Source: Streptomyces sennicomposti (lineage in GTDB: Bacteria > Actinomycetota > Actinomycetes > Streptomycetales > Streptomycetaceae). Taken from it: a DNA stretch of 64,000 nt. The stretch lies in contig NZ_JAIOAB010000029.1 in assembly GCF_019890635.1 (NCBI RefSeq), positions 1 to 64,000 on the forward strand, in the 5' to 3' direction. Each line of letters starts with the position of its first letter. Positions within the stretch are counted from its first letter, which is position 1. A program made the translations under genes and the position numbers. Below, in pieces: positions 1 through 11,396 of the stretch. Under the pieces are notes generated by a model. It saw only the letters and a program-made list of their open reading frames with translations. It was not told the origin of the DNA and made no database searches.

Positions 1-229
1 GGTCCACGTCGACGAGGTCGACGCGGACACCGCGGCCGCCGATGGCGCCCACGACGGTGCGCAGCGCGCGTGCGGTACGGCCGTTGCGACCGATCACCTT
101 GCCGAGGTCCTCGGGGTGCACCCGGACCTCCAGCACGCGTCCGCGACGCAGGTTGCGCGAGGCGACCTGCACATCGTCAGGGTTGTCGACGATGCCCTTC
201 ACGAGGTGCTCAAGCGCCTCTTCGAGCAT
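1..229 (-). CDS. khpA: KH-domain RNA-binding protein (KhpA/YlqC family), partial
   Basis: Small single-KH protein that binds RNA, usually encoded between rpsP and rimM. Reading the minus strand from ATG at 229 gives 76 residues before the window edge. The family protein is about 79 aa in Streptomyces (from memory), so only the last few residues should be missing. The KH loop motif IGRNG is at residues 46-50, in the context DLGKVIGRNGRTARALR. The ATG lies 5 bases after the rpsP stop, so it is almost certainly co-transcribed with rpsP. Seen: the frame, the GxxG loop and the gene order. Family knowledge: RNA binding, partner of KhpB in other bacteria. The truncation is due to the window, not a mutation. 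Confidence 0.93.
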   Translation of the reverse strand, partial: MLEEALEHLVKGIVDNPDDVQVASRNLRRGRVLEVRVHPEDLGKVIGRNGRTARALRTVVGAIGGRGVRVDLVDVD

Positions 230-234
230 GCTGC

Positions 235-654
235 TCAGGCCTCGGTCGAGTCGGACTCGGCAGCGGCCTCGTCCTTCTTCTCAGCCTTCTTCTTCGGGGT
301 GATCGCCTCACCCTTGCCCTCGTCGTCGCCGCCGAGGGCCTCGAACGACGGACGCGCGGCCTTCTCCTGCGGCTGGAGCAGCGGAGCCGGGGCGGGCTCG
401 CCCTTGAACTTCTGCCAGTCGCCGGTCTTCTTCAGGATGGCGAGCACCGGCTCGGTCGGCTGGGCGCCGACGGAGAGCCAGTACGCCACGCGCTCGGCGT
501 CCACCTCGATGCGCGAGGGGTTCTGCACCGGGTGGTACAGACCGATCTCCTCGATGGCCCGGCCGTCACGGCGGGTACGGGAGTCGGCGACGACGATGCG
601 GTAGTGAGGCGAACGGATCTTGCCCAGACGCTTCAGCTTGATCTTGACTGCCAC
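235..654 (-). CDS. rpsP: 30S ribosomal protein S16
   Basis: Component of the small ribosomal subunit. The 139-aa product starts at GTG 654 ([22 protein letters not shown]...), which matches the universally conserved S16 N-terminus; the open frame runs further upstream but without family similarity. An AGGAGA-type ribosome binding site precedes the GTG. The S16 core occupies about the first 85 residues. The rest is an actinobacterial Ala/Lys/Glu-rich tail ([19 protein letters not shown]) with no expected fold. It sits directly upstream of the KH protein gene, the usual rpsP-khpA-rimM-trmD order. Confidence 0.98.
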   Translation of the reverse strand: MAVKIKLKRLGKIRSPHYRIVVADSRTRRDGRAIEEIGLYHPVQNPSRIEVDAERVAYWLSVGAQPTEPVLAILKKTGDWQKFKGEPAPAPLLQPQEKAARPSFEALGGDDEGKGEAITPKKKAEKKDEAAAESDSTEA

Positions 655-954
655 GGGAGTGGGTTCTCCTGGAATTGACGTGGTTGGGCACGGCGAGACG
701 CCGCGTGGGGTTGCGGTACCCGAGTGCCCGATGGACGCGTCAGCCGGAGGAGAGAGGGGTCCTGTGCGGCTGTCGAGTACAGCTGGCCATTCTGCCACAC
801 TCCGCGGACCCGATCGGGCACGGGGTGCTGCGGCCGTATGCGGGCATGCCTCGGCGGCACCCGGCGCGACGGCTCCGCGGCAGAGCTGCCCGCGGCCGCG
901 CCGTCGCCCCGGCGTGCCGTGGCGCGTCCGGCACCCACGAGATGCCGGACGCGG
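655..954. other. Intergenic region upstream of rpsP
   Basis: About 300 bases between rpsP and the SprT-like gene; both flanking genes are on the minus strand. It must carry the rpsP promoter and leader. A CAGAAT hexamer on the minus strand (789-794) could be a -10 element, which would give a leader of about 130 nt, but no convincing -35 was found. No protein-coding frame here looks real. Confidence 0.3.
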
Positions 955-1557
955 TCAGCTCGCCGCCGCTCCCACCGTCTCCGGGATCCGGAACGGCTTG
1001 CCGCATCCCCCGCACACGATCGGGGCCTGCGCCAGGACGGAGGGGACGACCCGGACGTTGCGGCCGCAGTCGCAGACCGCCTTGACCCGGACGCCGCCGC
1101 CGGAGGAGCCGTGGCGGGCGGCCGGACCGCGGAAGGTGCGGCTGGTGTCGGCGGAGGTGGCCGCGGTGTGCGCCTTCAGGGCGCGCTGGAGGCGCTCCAT
1201 GGTCGGGCGGTAGCGCCGCTTGGCCTCCGGGCTGAGCGTGACCAGGGAGAAGCCGCTGCTGGGATGCGGCTCGTCCGGGTGGTCCAGCCCCAGCTCCTCG
1301 GCGATGGCGAGGAACCGGCGGTTGTGGTACCGGCCGGCGCGGGAGGTGTCACGCACCCCGCGCGCGGCGGCGATGCCGTGGACTGCTTCGTGCAGCAGTC
1401 GCTCGAAGGAGAGTTCGTGCCCGCACGCGGACGACGACTCTCCGATCAGGGATTCCGGCGCGGCCAGATCCGGCAGTTCGGGGTGGTTCCGCTGAATGTC
1501 GGCCCACGCCTGCGCCAGTTCCGCTGCGAGAACAGGTGTTGTCTGTGTCGTGCTCAC
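955..1557 (-). CDS. SprT-like zinc metalloprotease-fold protein with C-terminal zinc ribbon
   Basis: 200-aa protein starting at GTG 1557. The HEAVH sequence at residues 56-60 is an HExxH zincin motif, and a further His follows about 18 residues later (RAGRYHNRRFLAIAEELGL), as in SprT/Spartan-like metal sites. The C-terminal 50 residues contain two Cys pairs (CDC and CGGC) that look like a zinc ribbon. SprT-like proteases act on DNA-protein crosslinks in some organisms, but nothing here shows that role, so the activity is inferred from motifs only. It stands alone between rpsP and a divergent methyltransferase. A non-catalytic zinc protein is the main alternative. Confidence 0.65.
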   Translation of the reverse strand: MSTTQTTPVLAAELAQAWADIQRNHPELPDLAAPESLIGESSSACGHELSFERLLHEAVHGIAAARGVRDTSRAGRYHNRRFLAIAEELGLDHPDEPHPSSGFSLVTLSPEAKRRYRPTMERLQRALKAHTAATSADTSRTFRGPAARHGSSGGGVRVKAVCDCGRNVRVVPSVLAQAPIVCGGCGKPFRIPETVGAAAS

Positions 1558-2103
1558 GTAATGACAACGAGCGTGGGTGCCGCCGTGTTCCTATTCCGGG
1601 GCATCCCAAATAATTTGCACGTACCCGTCAGTTGCCGCTGATGCGTCCTGACGAGGGCGGGTGCGCTGATCTGCGGAGAAGCCTCACAGCTCGGCACAAG
1701 CTGGTGCGTAGTCACGGCTACGCACGGGCGGCCGCCGTCCGGTGCCCACGGGGCGCGGAACGGGGCAAGAGGCGTTTCGGCCGCTTTCGGGGGCGAACGC
1801 CGTCACTAGGTCAGCGCGCCCGGGGTCCCCGACGTTACCGGGCCCGCTCCCCCCGTCCCGCACCGGCCCGTCCCCCTCCCCTGAAGGCGGCTCGGTCCGT
1901 GTCCGGAAACAGCTCGTCGAGGCTCCGGTTACCGGGATGTGAAATCTCGCCCCGCACGCCCGAAACCGGCAACCGAGAGCCCCTCGACCCCTGGACGCGA
2001 TGCGGAGCGGGGAGTTACCTGACATACGGGAAGTGCGAGCGCGCGGCACGGGGGCCACGGAACCTGCACAGCGGCAACTCTCGGCGGATTGGGGCGCTTA
2101 TCC
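1558..2103. other. Divergent intergenic region
   Basis: 546 bases between the divergently transcribed SprT-like and methyltransferase genes. It contains an unusually AT-rich patch for this genome (around 1605-1620). I see no RNA gene and no repeat. Frames crossing it are Pro/Arg-rich with no family resemblance and are treated as chance openings. Promoters for both neighbours must lie here, but I could not define them. Confidence 0.3.
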
Positions 2104-2970
2104 ATGACACCTACGCTCGTGCGTCAGCACGCCACCCACGCGGGGCCGGCTCCCCGGGTGGACCAGCGTGCACGCGCGCGTGACTGGTCCGAGATCCAGG
2201 AGCGGATGCTGGTACCGCTCTACGAAGCCGTGTACGAGCGACTGGACGTGGGCGCCGGCACCCGGCTGCTGGCCCTGGGCTGCGGGTCCGGGCTCGCCCT
2301 GCTGATGGCGCACGCCCGGGGGGCGGCGGTCACCGGCGTCGGCCCCTCCTGCCCCGAACGGCTCGCCCTCGCGCGCCGCCGCCTGCTGCCGCAGACAGGG
2401 GGCACGCGCGCGCGTGCGGACGCCCGGATCGTCGACGGGCCGCTCTCGACCCTCCTCGACGACGGCGAGGCCGCCGACGCCGCGGACAGCGCCCCGAGGC
2501 CGCCGTACACCCTGATCACCGCGTTCGACCCGGTCGGCTGCCTGACCGGCGACGGCGAACGGCTGAGCGAACTGCTCTCCGCGGTGGCGCCGCTCGCCGG
2601 GCGCGGGACGCCCGTCGTGCTGGCCGGCTGGGGACCGCCTGAGCGGTGCGCGACCTCCTCCGTGCTGCGGGTGGCGACCGGGCCGGACGCCCCGCACCCC
2701 GCCGCGCGCGACGGCCTGGAGGACGTGGCCCGGCGCGCCGGACTGCGACCCGACGGCTCCGGCCGGGTCGCCTGCCCGTTCGGATACGCCGGCCTCGACA
2801 GCGCGGTGCGCGGCATGCTCTCCACCGGGCTGTTCGACACCGCGATCGAGGCGGGCGATCCCGACCAGGTCGCCAAGGAGCTGGCGGAGGCCCTGCACGC
2901 CCACCAGCGATCCGACGGCACGGTGTGGATGCCGAACGTGTTCCGCTACCTGATCGCGCTGACGCCCTGA
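2104..2970 (+). CDS. Class I SAM-dependent methyltransferase
   Basis: 288-aa protein from ATG 2104; a TTG 15 bases upstream is in frame but less likely. Motif I for S-adenosylmethionine binding is LLALGCGSGLALLMA at about residues 53-67, followed by the expected acidic and hydrophobic pattern (TGVGPSCPERLALARRRL). A motif IV-like segment TLITAFDPVGCL is at about 141-152. The substrate cannot be deduced. The C-terminal part (GMLSTGLFDTAIEAGDPDQVAKELAEALHAHQ) resembles small-molecule methyltransferases of the UbiE/Coq5 type. It is transcribed toward ftsH with a shared hairpin between the two stop codons. Confidence 0.8.
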   Translation: MTPTLVRQHATHAGPAPRVDQRARARDWSEIQERMLVPLYEAVYERLDVGAGTRLLALGCGSGLALLMAHARGAAVTGVGPSCPERLALARRRLLPQTGGTRARADARIVDGPLSTLLDDGEAADAADSAPRPPYTLITAFDPVGCLTGDGERLSELLSAVAPLAGRGTPVVLAGWGPPERCATSSVLRVATGPDAPHPAARDGLEDVARRAGLRPDGSGRVACPFGYAGLDSAVRGMLSTGLFDTAIEAGDPDQVAKELAEALHAHQRSDGTVWMPNVFRYLIALTP

Positions 2971-2993
2971 CCGGACGGGCCTCCCGCCCGGTC
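2969..2993. terminator. Hairpin at convergent gene ends
   Basis: An 11-bp stem with one mismatch and a 3-nt loop overlaps the methyltransferase stop codon and lies between convergent methyltransferase and ftsH genes. There is no U tract, which is common for Streptomyces terminators. Confidence 0.45.
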
Positions 2994-3072
2994 CCGTCCG
3001 CCCGTACGGACCCGGGGCCGGGCGCGCCCGCTGGAACGGCTCAGGCCGCGTACGCCCGCCCGCAGCGGCCGC

Positions 3073-5103
<2,031 letters not shown>

Positions 5104-5143
5104 ATCTGGACGTTACGGCAGATGCCGTGCCCCGGCACGCGCT

Positions 5144-5179
5144 GAGGGCGCCCCCCTCCGCACGGAAGGGGACGCCCTC
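5144..5179 (-). terminator. Terminator hairpin downstream of ffh
   Basis: Stem pairing GAGGGCG with CGCCCTC plus an inner C/G run, between the ffh stop and the ftsH start on the same strand. It suggests ftsH has its own promoter. Confidence 0.5.
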
Positions 5180-5203
5180 GGCCACTGACGGTCCGGGCGA
5201 CCG

Positions 5204-6754
5204 TCAGCCCATGAACTTCTTGAACTCGTCCGGCAGCTCGAAGTCCTGCGCGCCCTGCTGGGGCAGGCCGAGCGCGCCGCCCGCCTGAGCCGCCGCGGCG
5301 CGCCGCGCGGCCTCCTCCTGCTCCTGCTGCTTGCGCTTCATCGGGTTGCCCGAGCGCTGCTTGCCCTTGGCTTTCTTCGGCTGCTTCTTGGAACGGCCGG
5401 GGCCGCCGCCCATGCCCGGGATGCCCGGCATACCGGGCATGCCGCCGCCCTGCGCCATGCGGGACATCATCTTGCGGGCCTCGAAGAACCGCTCGACCAG
5501 GTTCTTCACGGCGCTGACCTCGACGCCGGAGCCCTTGGCGATACGGGCGCGGCGCGAGCCGTTGATGATCGTCGGGTCCTGGCGCTCGCCCGGGGTCATC
5601 GACTTGATGATCGCGGCGGTGCGGTCCACGTCGCGCTCGTCGATGTTGTTGATCTGGTCCTTGATCTGCCCCATGCCGGGCAGCATGCCGAGCAGCTTGC
5701 TGATGCTGCCCATCTTCCTGACCTGTTCCATCTGGGACAGGAAGTCGTCCAGGGTGAAGTCCTGGCCCTTCTTCGACGCCAGCTTGGAGGCCATCTTCTC
5801 GGCCTCTTCCTGGCTGAACGTCTTCTCCGCCTGCTCGATCAGGGTGAGCAGGTCACCCATGTCGAGGATGCGGGAGGCCATCCGGTCCGGGTGGAAGGCG
5901 TCGAAGTCGTCGAGCTTCTCACCGTTGGACGCGAACATGATCGGCTTGCCGGTGATCTGCCGGATCGACAGGGCCGCGCCGCCGCGGGCGTCGCCGTCGA
6001 GCTTGGAGAGCACCACGCCGTCGAAGCCGACGCCGTCGCGGAAGGCCTCCGCGGTGTTGACCGCGTCCTGACCGATCATGGCGTCGACGACGAAGAGGAT
6101 CTCGTCCGGGGAGACGGCGTCGCGGATGTCCGCGGCCTGCCGCATCATCTCCTGGTCGATGCCGAGGCGGCCGGCGGTGTCCACGATCACGATGTCGTGG
6201 ACCTTGGCCTTGGCGAACTCGATGGAGTCCTTGGCGACCTTGACCGGGTCGCCGACGCCGTTGCCCGGCTCGGGGGCGTAGACGGCCACGCCGGCGCGGT
6301 CGGCGACGACGCTGAGCTGGTTGACGGCGTTGGGGCGCTGGAGGTCGCAGGCGACCAGGAGCGGGGAGTGGCCCTGCTCCTTGAGCCACTTGCCGAGCTT
6401 GCCCGCGAGGGTGGTCTTGCCCGCGCCCTGGAGGCCGGCGAGCATGATCACGGTGGGGGGCTGCTTGGCGAAGCGGAGACGGCGGGTCTCGCCGCCCAAG
6501 ATCTCGACAAGCTCCTCATTGACGATCTTGAGGACCTGCTGGGCGGGATTCAGGGCCTTGGAGACATCCGCCCCGAGGGCCCTCTCCTTCACGTTCTTGA
6601 TGAACGTGCGCACGACGGGGAGCGCGACGTCGGCCTCGAGCAGGGCGATGCGGATCTCGCGCGCCGTGGCGTCGATGTCCGCCTCGGACAACCGCCCCTT
6701 GCCGCGCAGGTTCTTGAAGGTCGCTGAGAGGCGATCGGAGAGAGTATCGAACAC
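5204..6754 (-). CDS. ffh: Signal recognition particle protein Ffh (SRP54)
   Basis: 516-aa GTPase that binds signal sequences and 4.5S RNA and delivers ribosomes to FtsY. The N and G domains occupy the first 300 residues, with P-loop GLQGAGKTT at about 107-115, DTAGR at about 189-193 and TKLDG-type motif (SKLDGDARGG) at about 246-255. The M domain follows and is methionine-rich (MGSISKLLGMLPGMGQI, MMSRMAQGGGMPGMPG). The C-terminus is a Lys/Gln/Ala-rich tail. Start GTG 6754 gives the standard FDTLSDRL N-terminus. Upstream is glnD, separated by a hairpin. The SRP RNA gene is not in this window. Confidence 0.97.
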   Translation of the reverse strand: MFDTLSDRLSATFKNLRGKGRLSEADIDATAREIRIALLEADVALPVVRTFIKNVKERALGADVSKALNPAQQVLKIVNEELVEILGGETRRLRFAKQPPTVIMLAGLQGAGKTTLAGKLGKWLKEQGHSPLLVACDLQRPNAVNQLSVVADRAGVAVYAPEPGNGVGDPVKVAKDSIEFAKAKVHDIVIVDTAGRLGIDQEMMRQAADIRDAVSPDEILFVVDAMIGQDAVNTAEAFRDGVGFDGVVLSKLDGDARGGAALSIRQITGKPIMFASNGEKLDDFDAFHPDRMASRILDMGDLLTLIEQAEKTFSQEEAEKMASKLASKKGQDFTLDDFLSQMEQVRKMGSISKLLGMLPGMGQIKDQINNIDERDVDRTAAIIKSMTPGERQDPTIINGSRRARIAKGSGVEVSAVKNLVERFFEARKMMSRMAQGGGMPGMPGIPGMGGGPGRSKKQPKKAKGKQRSGNPMKRKQQEQEEAARRAAAAQAGGALGLPQQGAQDFELPDEFKKFMG

Positions 6755-6825
6755 GGCGGCGTCGGTCCTCGGGGTAGGGGTCGTCTTGGGCTGCCCTCCA
6801 GGGTATCCGGCCCCGCAAGCGAATC

Positions 6826-6853
6826 GCCCCCGCCCGCCGACGGCGGGCGGGGC
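6826..6853 (-). terminator. Terminator hairpin downstream of glnD
   Basis: Near-perfect G/C stem (CCCGCCCGCCG paired with CGGCGGGCGGG) between the glnD stop and the ffh start; ends the amtB-glnK-glnD operon. Confidence 0.55.
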
Positions 6854-6871
6854 ACGATCACCGGGGACGGA

Positions 6872-9325
6872 TCATCCCCGCAGCGTCTCCTCCACCCGCC
6901 GGGCCAGCGAGGCGGCCTCGTCGTCCGGCAGCGGGGCGCCGTCCAGGGCCGTGACGTAGAAGGCGTCCACCGCGTTCGCGCCGAGCGTCGAGACATGGGC
7001 GCTGCGCACCCGTACCTTCGCGTCCTCCATCGCCTGCCCGAGCCGGAACAGCAGGCCGGGCGCGTCCTGGGCGCGGACCTCGATGACGGTGGCGTGCCGG
7101 GAGGCGGCTGGGGCGACCGTCACCCGCGGCGGGGGCGGCACGACGCCGCGGCGGCGCGGATAGGCGGCGTCGCGCTCGGCGAGGCGGCCGGCGATGCCGA
7201 GGCTGCCGTCCAGCGCCCGGACCAGGTCGGCGCGGAGCCGGGTGGCCTGCGGCAGCGAGCCGTACTCGGCGGCGACGCGCCAGTTCAGCAGCAGGACGGT
7301 GGCGTCGCCGAAGCCGTCGGGCAGGTCCAGGGTGCGCAGTTCGGCCGTGCGGACGGTGAGCCGGTGCACGGCGAGGACGCCGGCGACCGCGGGGAGCACT
7401 CCGGGCTGGTCGGGGACGGCGAGGAGCAGTTCGACGCCGAGGGGTTCGGGTTCGCGTGCGGGGTCCTCGTCCAGGGGGTCGGCCTGGGGGCGCAGGGTGA
7501 GGACGGGGCCGCCGGTGCGGAAGGCCTCGACGGCGAGCCGTTCCTGTTCGGCGGTGGGCGCGGCGGCGGGTTCGGCCGCCTCGGGCTCCTCGCCGGCGAG
7601 GAGGGCGCCGACGCGGCGGACCAGGTCGGCGACGAGGGAGGCGCGCCAGGAGGACCAGGCGGCGGGGCCGGTGGCCAGGGCGTCGGCCTCGGTCAGGGCG
7701 TGCAGCAGTTCGAGGGTGCCCTGGGTGCCGACCGCCTCGGCGACGGCGCGGACGGTGGCGGGGTCGTCCAGGTCGCGGCGGGTGGCGGTCTCCACCAGCA
7801 GCAGGTGGTGGCGGACGAGAGTGGCGAGGACGGCGGCGTCGGCGCGGTCGAAGCCGATGCGGCCGGCCACGTCGCGGGCGATGGTCTCGCCGGCGACGGA
7901 GTGGTCGCCGGGCCAGCCCTTGCCGATGTCGTGCAGCAGGGCGGCGGCGAGGAGCAGGTCGGGGCGGTGGACGCGGCGGGTGAAGCCGGCGGCGCGTACG
8001 GCGGTCTCGATGAGGTGGCGGTCGACGGTCCAGACGTGGACGGCGTTGCGCTGGGGGCGGCAGCGCACCCGTTCCCAGTCGGGCAGCAGCCGGCTGATGA
8101 CGCCTTCCGCTTCGAGGGCTTCCCAGACCTGGACGGTGGGGCGTCCGGAGCCGAGCAGGGTGACGAGCTGTTCGCGGGCCTCGGCCGGCCAGGGCGTGGG
8201 CAGGGGGCCCGCGGCGGCGGCCAGGCGGCGTACGGCGTGCAGGGAGAGCGGGAGGCCGGCCTGGGCGGCGGCGGCCGCGGCGCGCAGCGGGAGCACGGGG
8301 TCGCGTTCGGGGCGCGCGGTGCGGGCGAGGACGACTTCGCCGTCCTGTTCCACGACGCCCTCGGCGAGCGGGGTCCGTTCGGCGAGGTGGGTCTTCCCGC
8401 CGCCGAGGAGGGCGCGCAGCTTGGGGCGCACGGCGCGCGATTTGAGGACGCGCCCCACTTCGCGCCAGGTGACGTCGCCGGCGTAGGAGATGACGCGGGC
8501 GGCCTCGTAGACCTGGCGCAGCAGGGTGTCGGCGTCGAGGAGGCCGAGGTGGGCGGCGACCTGGTCCTGTTCCTGGAGGGCGAGCCGGTCGGTGGCGCGG
8601 CCGGTGGTCAGATGGAGGGCGTCGCGTACGTCGAGGAGCCGGCGGCGGGCGTCGGCGAGGCCTTCGCGGGGGGCGTCGGCGAGCCAGGAGGCGGCGACGG
8701 CGCGCAGGGCGGTGGCGTCGCGCAGGCCGCCGCGGGCCTCCTTGAGGTCGGGTTCCAGGAGGTACTGGAGTTCGCCCTGGCGTTCGGCGCGCTCGGCGCA
8801 CAGGTCGCGCAGTTCGGGCAGGCGTTTGGGGGCCTGGTTGCGCCAGTCGGCGAGGATCTCGGTGCGCAGGGCGGTGGTGAGGCCGCGGTCGCCCGCCAGA
8901 TGCCGGGCGTCGAGCAGGCCGAGCTGGGCCTTGAGGTCGTCGGCGGCCGTCCGGCGGGCCTCGGCCGGGGTGCGGACGGAGTGGTCGAGGGCGAGCCCGA
9001 GGTCCCAGACGGGGTACCAGAGGCGGTCGGCGAGGGCGGCGACCGCCTCGGGGGCGCTGCCGTCGTGCAGCAGGAGCAGGTCGAGGTCGCTGCGCGGGGA
9101 GAGTTCGCCGCGGCCGTAGCCGCCGACGGCGACGAGGGACGCCCCGGGCAGGTTGTGGGCCGCGGCGGCGAAGAGGCCGGCCAGCCAGTCGTCGGTGAGG
9201 GCGGCCAGGGCGGCACGGCGCGGCGGCCCGGGCCGCGTCTCCTCGGTGAGGAGGCGCAGCCGGGCCGCCGCGTAGCCGCTGGGTCCCGAGTCCTCTGCTT
9301 CGTTGCGCATGTCGGTGTCCGTCAC
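6872..9325 (-). CDS. glnD: PII nucleotidyltransferase / uridylyl-removing enzyme family protein GlnD
   Basis: 817-aa sensor that modifies the PII protein GlnK according to nitrogen state. In Streptomyces the reaction is reported to be adenylylation of GlnK Tyr51 rather than uridylylation (family knowledge). Seen: nucleotidyltransferase motif GGYGRGELSPRSDLDL at about 68-83 with D80 and D82, a central GlnD helical region, an HD hydrolase domain with LLHDIGKG at about 463-470, and two C-terminal ACT domains (about 620-700 and 735-815, e.g. VPDQPGVLPAVAGVLAVHRL and AQDAPGLLFRLGQAM). Start GTG 9325; ATG at 9310 is an alternative. It follows glnK by 25 bases, the usual amtB-glnK-glnD operon. Confidence 0.95.
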   Translation of the reverse strand: MTDTDMRNEAEDSGPSGYAAARLRLLTEETRPGPPRRAALAALTDDWLAGLFAAAAHNLPGASLVAVGGYGRGELSPRSDLDLLLLHDGSAPEAVAALADRLWYPVWDLGLALDHSVRTPAEARRTAADDLKAQLGLLDARHLAGDRGLTTALRTEILADWRNQAPKRLPELRDLCAERAERQGELQYLLEPDLKEARGGLRDATALRAVAASWLADAPREGLADARRRLLDVRDALHLTTGRATDRLALQEQDQVAAHLGLLDADTLLRQVYEAARVISYAGDVTWREVGRVLKSRAVRPKLRALLGGGKTHLAERTPLAEGVVEQDGEVVLARTARPERDPVLPLRAAAAAAQAGLPLSLHAVRRLAAAAGPLPTPWPAEAREQLVTLLGSGRPTVQVWEALEAEGVISRLLPDWERVRCRPQRNAVHVWTVDRHLIETAVRAAGFTRRVHRPDLLLAAALLHDIGKGWPGDHSVAGETIARDVAGRIGFDRADAAVLATLVRHHLLLVETATRRDLDDPATVRAVAEAVGTQGTLELLHALTEADALATGPAAWSSWRASLVADLVRRVGALLAGEEPEAAEPAAAPTAEQERLAVEAFRTGGPVLTLRPQADPLDEDPAREPEPLGVELLLAVPDQPGVLPAVAGVLAVHRLTVRTAELRTLDLPDGFGDATVLLLNWRVAAEYGSLPQATRLRADLVRALDGSLGIAGRLAERDAAYPRRRGVVPPPPRVTVAPAASRHATVIEVRAQDAPGLLFRLGQAMEDAKVRVRSAHVSTLGANAVDAFYVTALDGAPLPDDEAASLARRVEETLRG

Positions 9326-9350
9326 CCGGCGACTCCTGTCCTCGTGGCTG

Positions 9351-11126
<1,776 letters not shown>

Positions 11127-11176
11127 TTATGCGCCATGAGATTGGCGCAGCGCGGTTTCGGTGGGCGCCCCCCGTT

Positions 11177-11212
11177 GTTTCGCCGGGGTGACGAAGGCGC
11201 CCGCTGTGTTAC
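11177..11212 (-). promoter_or_regulatory. GlnR box-like site upstream of amtB
   Basis: Read on the minus strand the region gives GTAAC-n6-GGCGC-n4-GTCAC-n6-GAAAC. The second half matches the Streptomyces GlnR consensus (GtnAC-n6-GAAAC) exactly; the first half keeps GTAAC but its GAAAC element is degenerate and the inter-half spacing is 4 instead of 6. Position before amtB is what is expected for a GlnR target. Confidence 0.6.
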
Positions 11213-11282
11213 GCGTCGGTGAATCGCGCGTGTGGGGCGGCGCCGCGGGGCGGATGCGGGGACGAGGAGCCTCGTGGCGTGA

Positions 11283-11302
11283 GAAAACCGGCCGCGGCGG
11301 CC
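11283..11302 (-). terminator. Terminator-like hairpin downstream of nsdA
   Basis: On the minus strand a GGCCG-CCG-CGGCC stem-loop is followed by GGTTTTCT, a short U tract, about 95 bases after the nsdA stop. A longer-range pairing of the same arm with 11351-11361 is also possible. Confidence 0.45.
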
Positions 11303-11396
11303 TTCCGATGACCTGGCGGGGGAGCCGAGTCGGGCAGTTCGGGAGGGCCGGCCGCGGCCGGGGTTCTGGGGTGCGCCGGTGTCCGGCGGCGGTGTC

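Noticed and set aside
6858-8801. 647-codon Arg/Pro-rich minus-strand frame within glnD
   Set aside because: It is an out-of-frame shadow of glnD; the composition is dominated by Arg and Pro.
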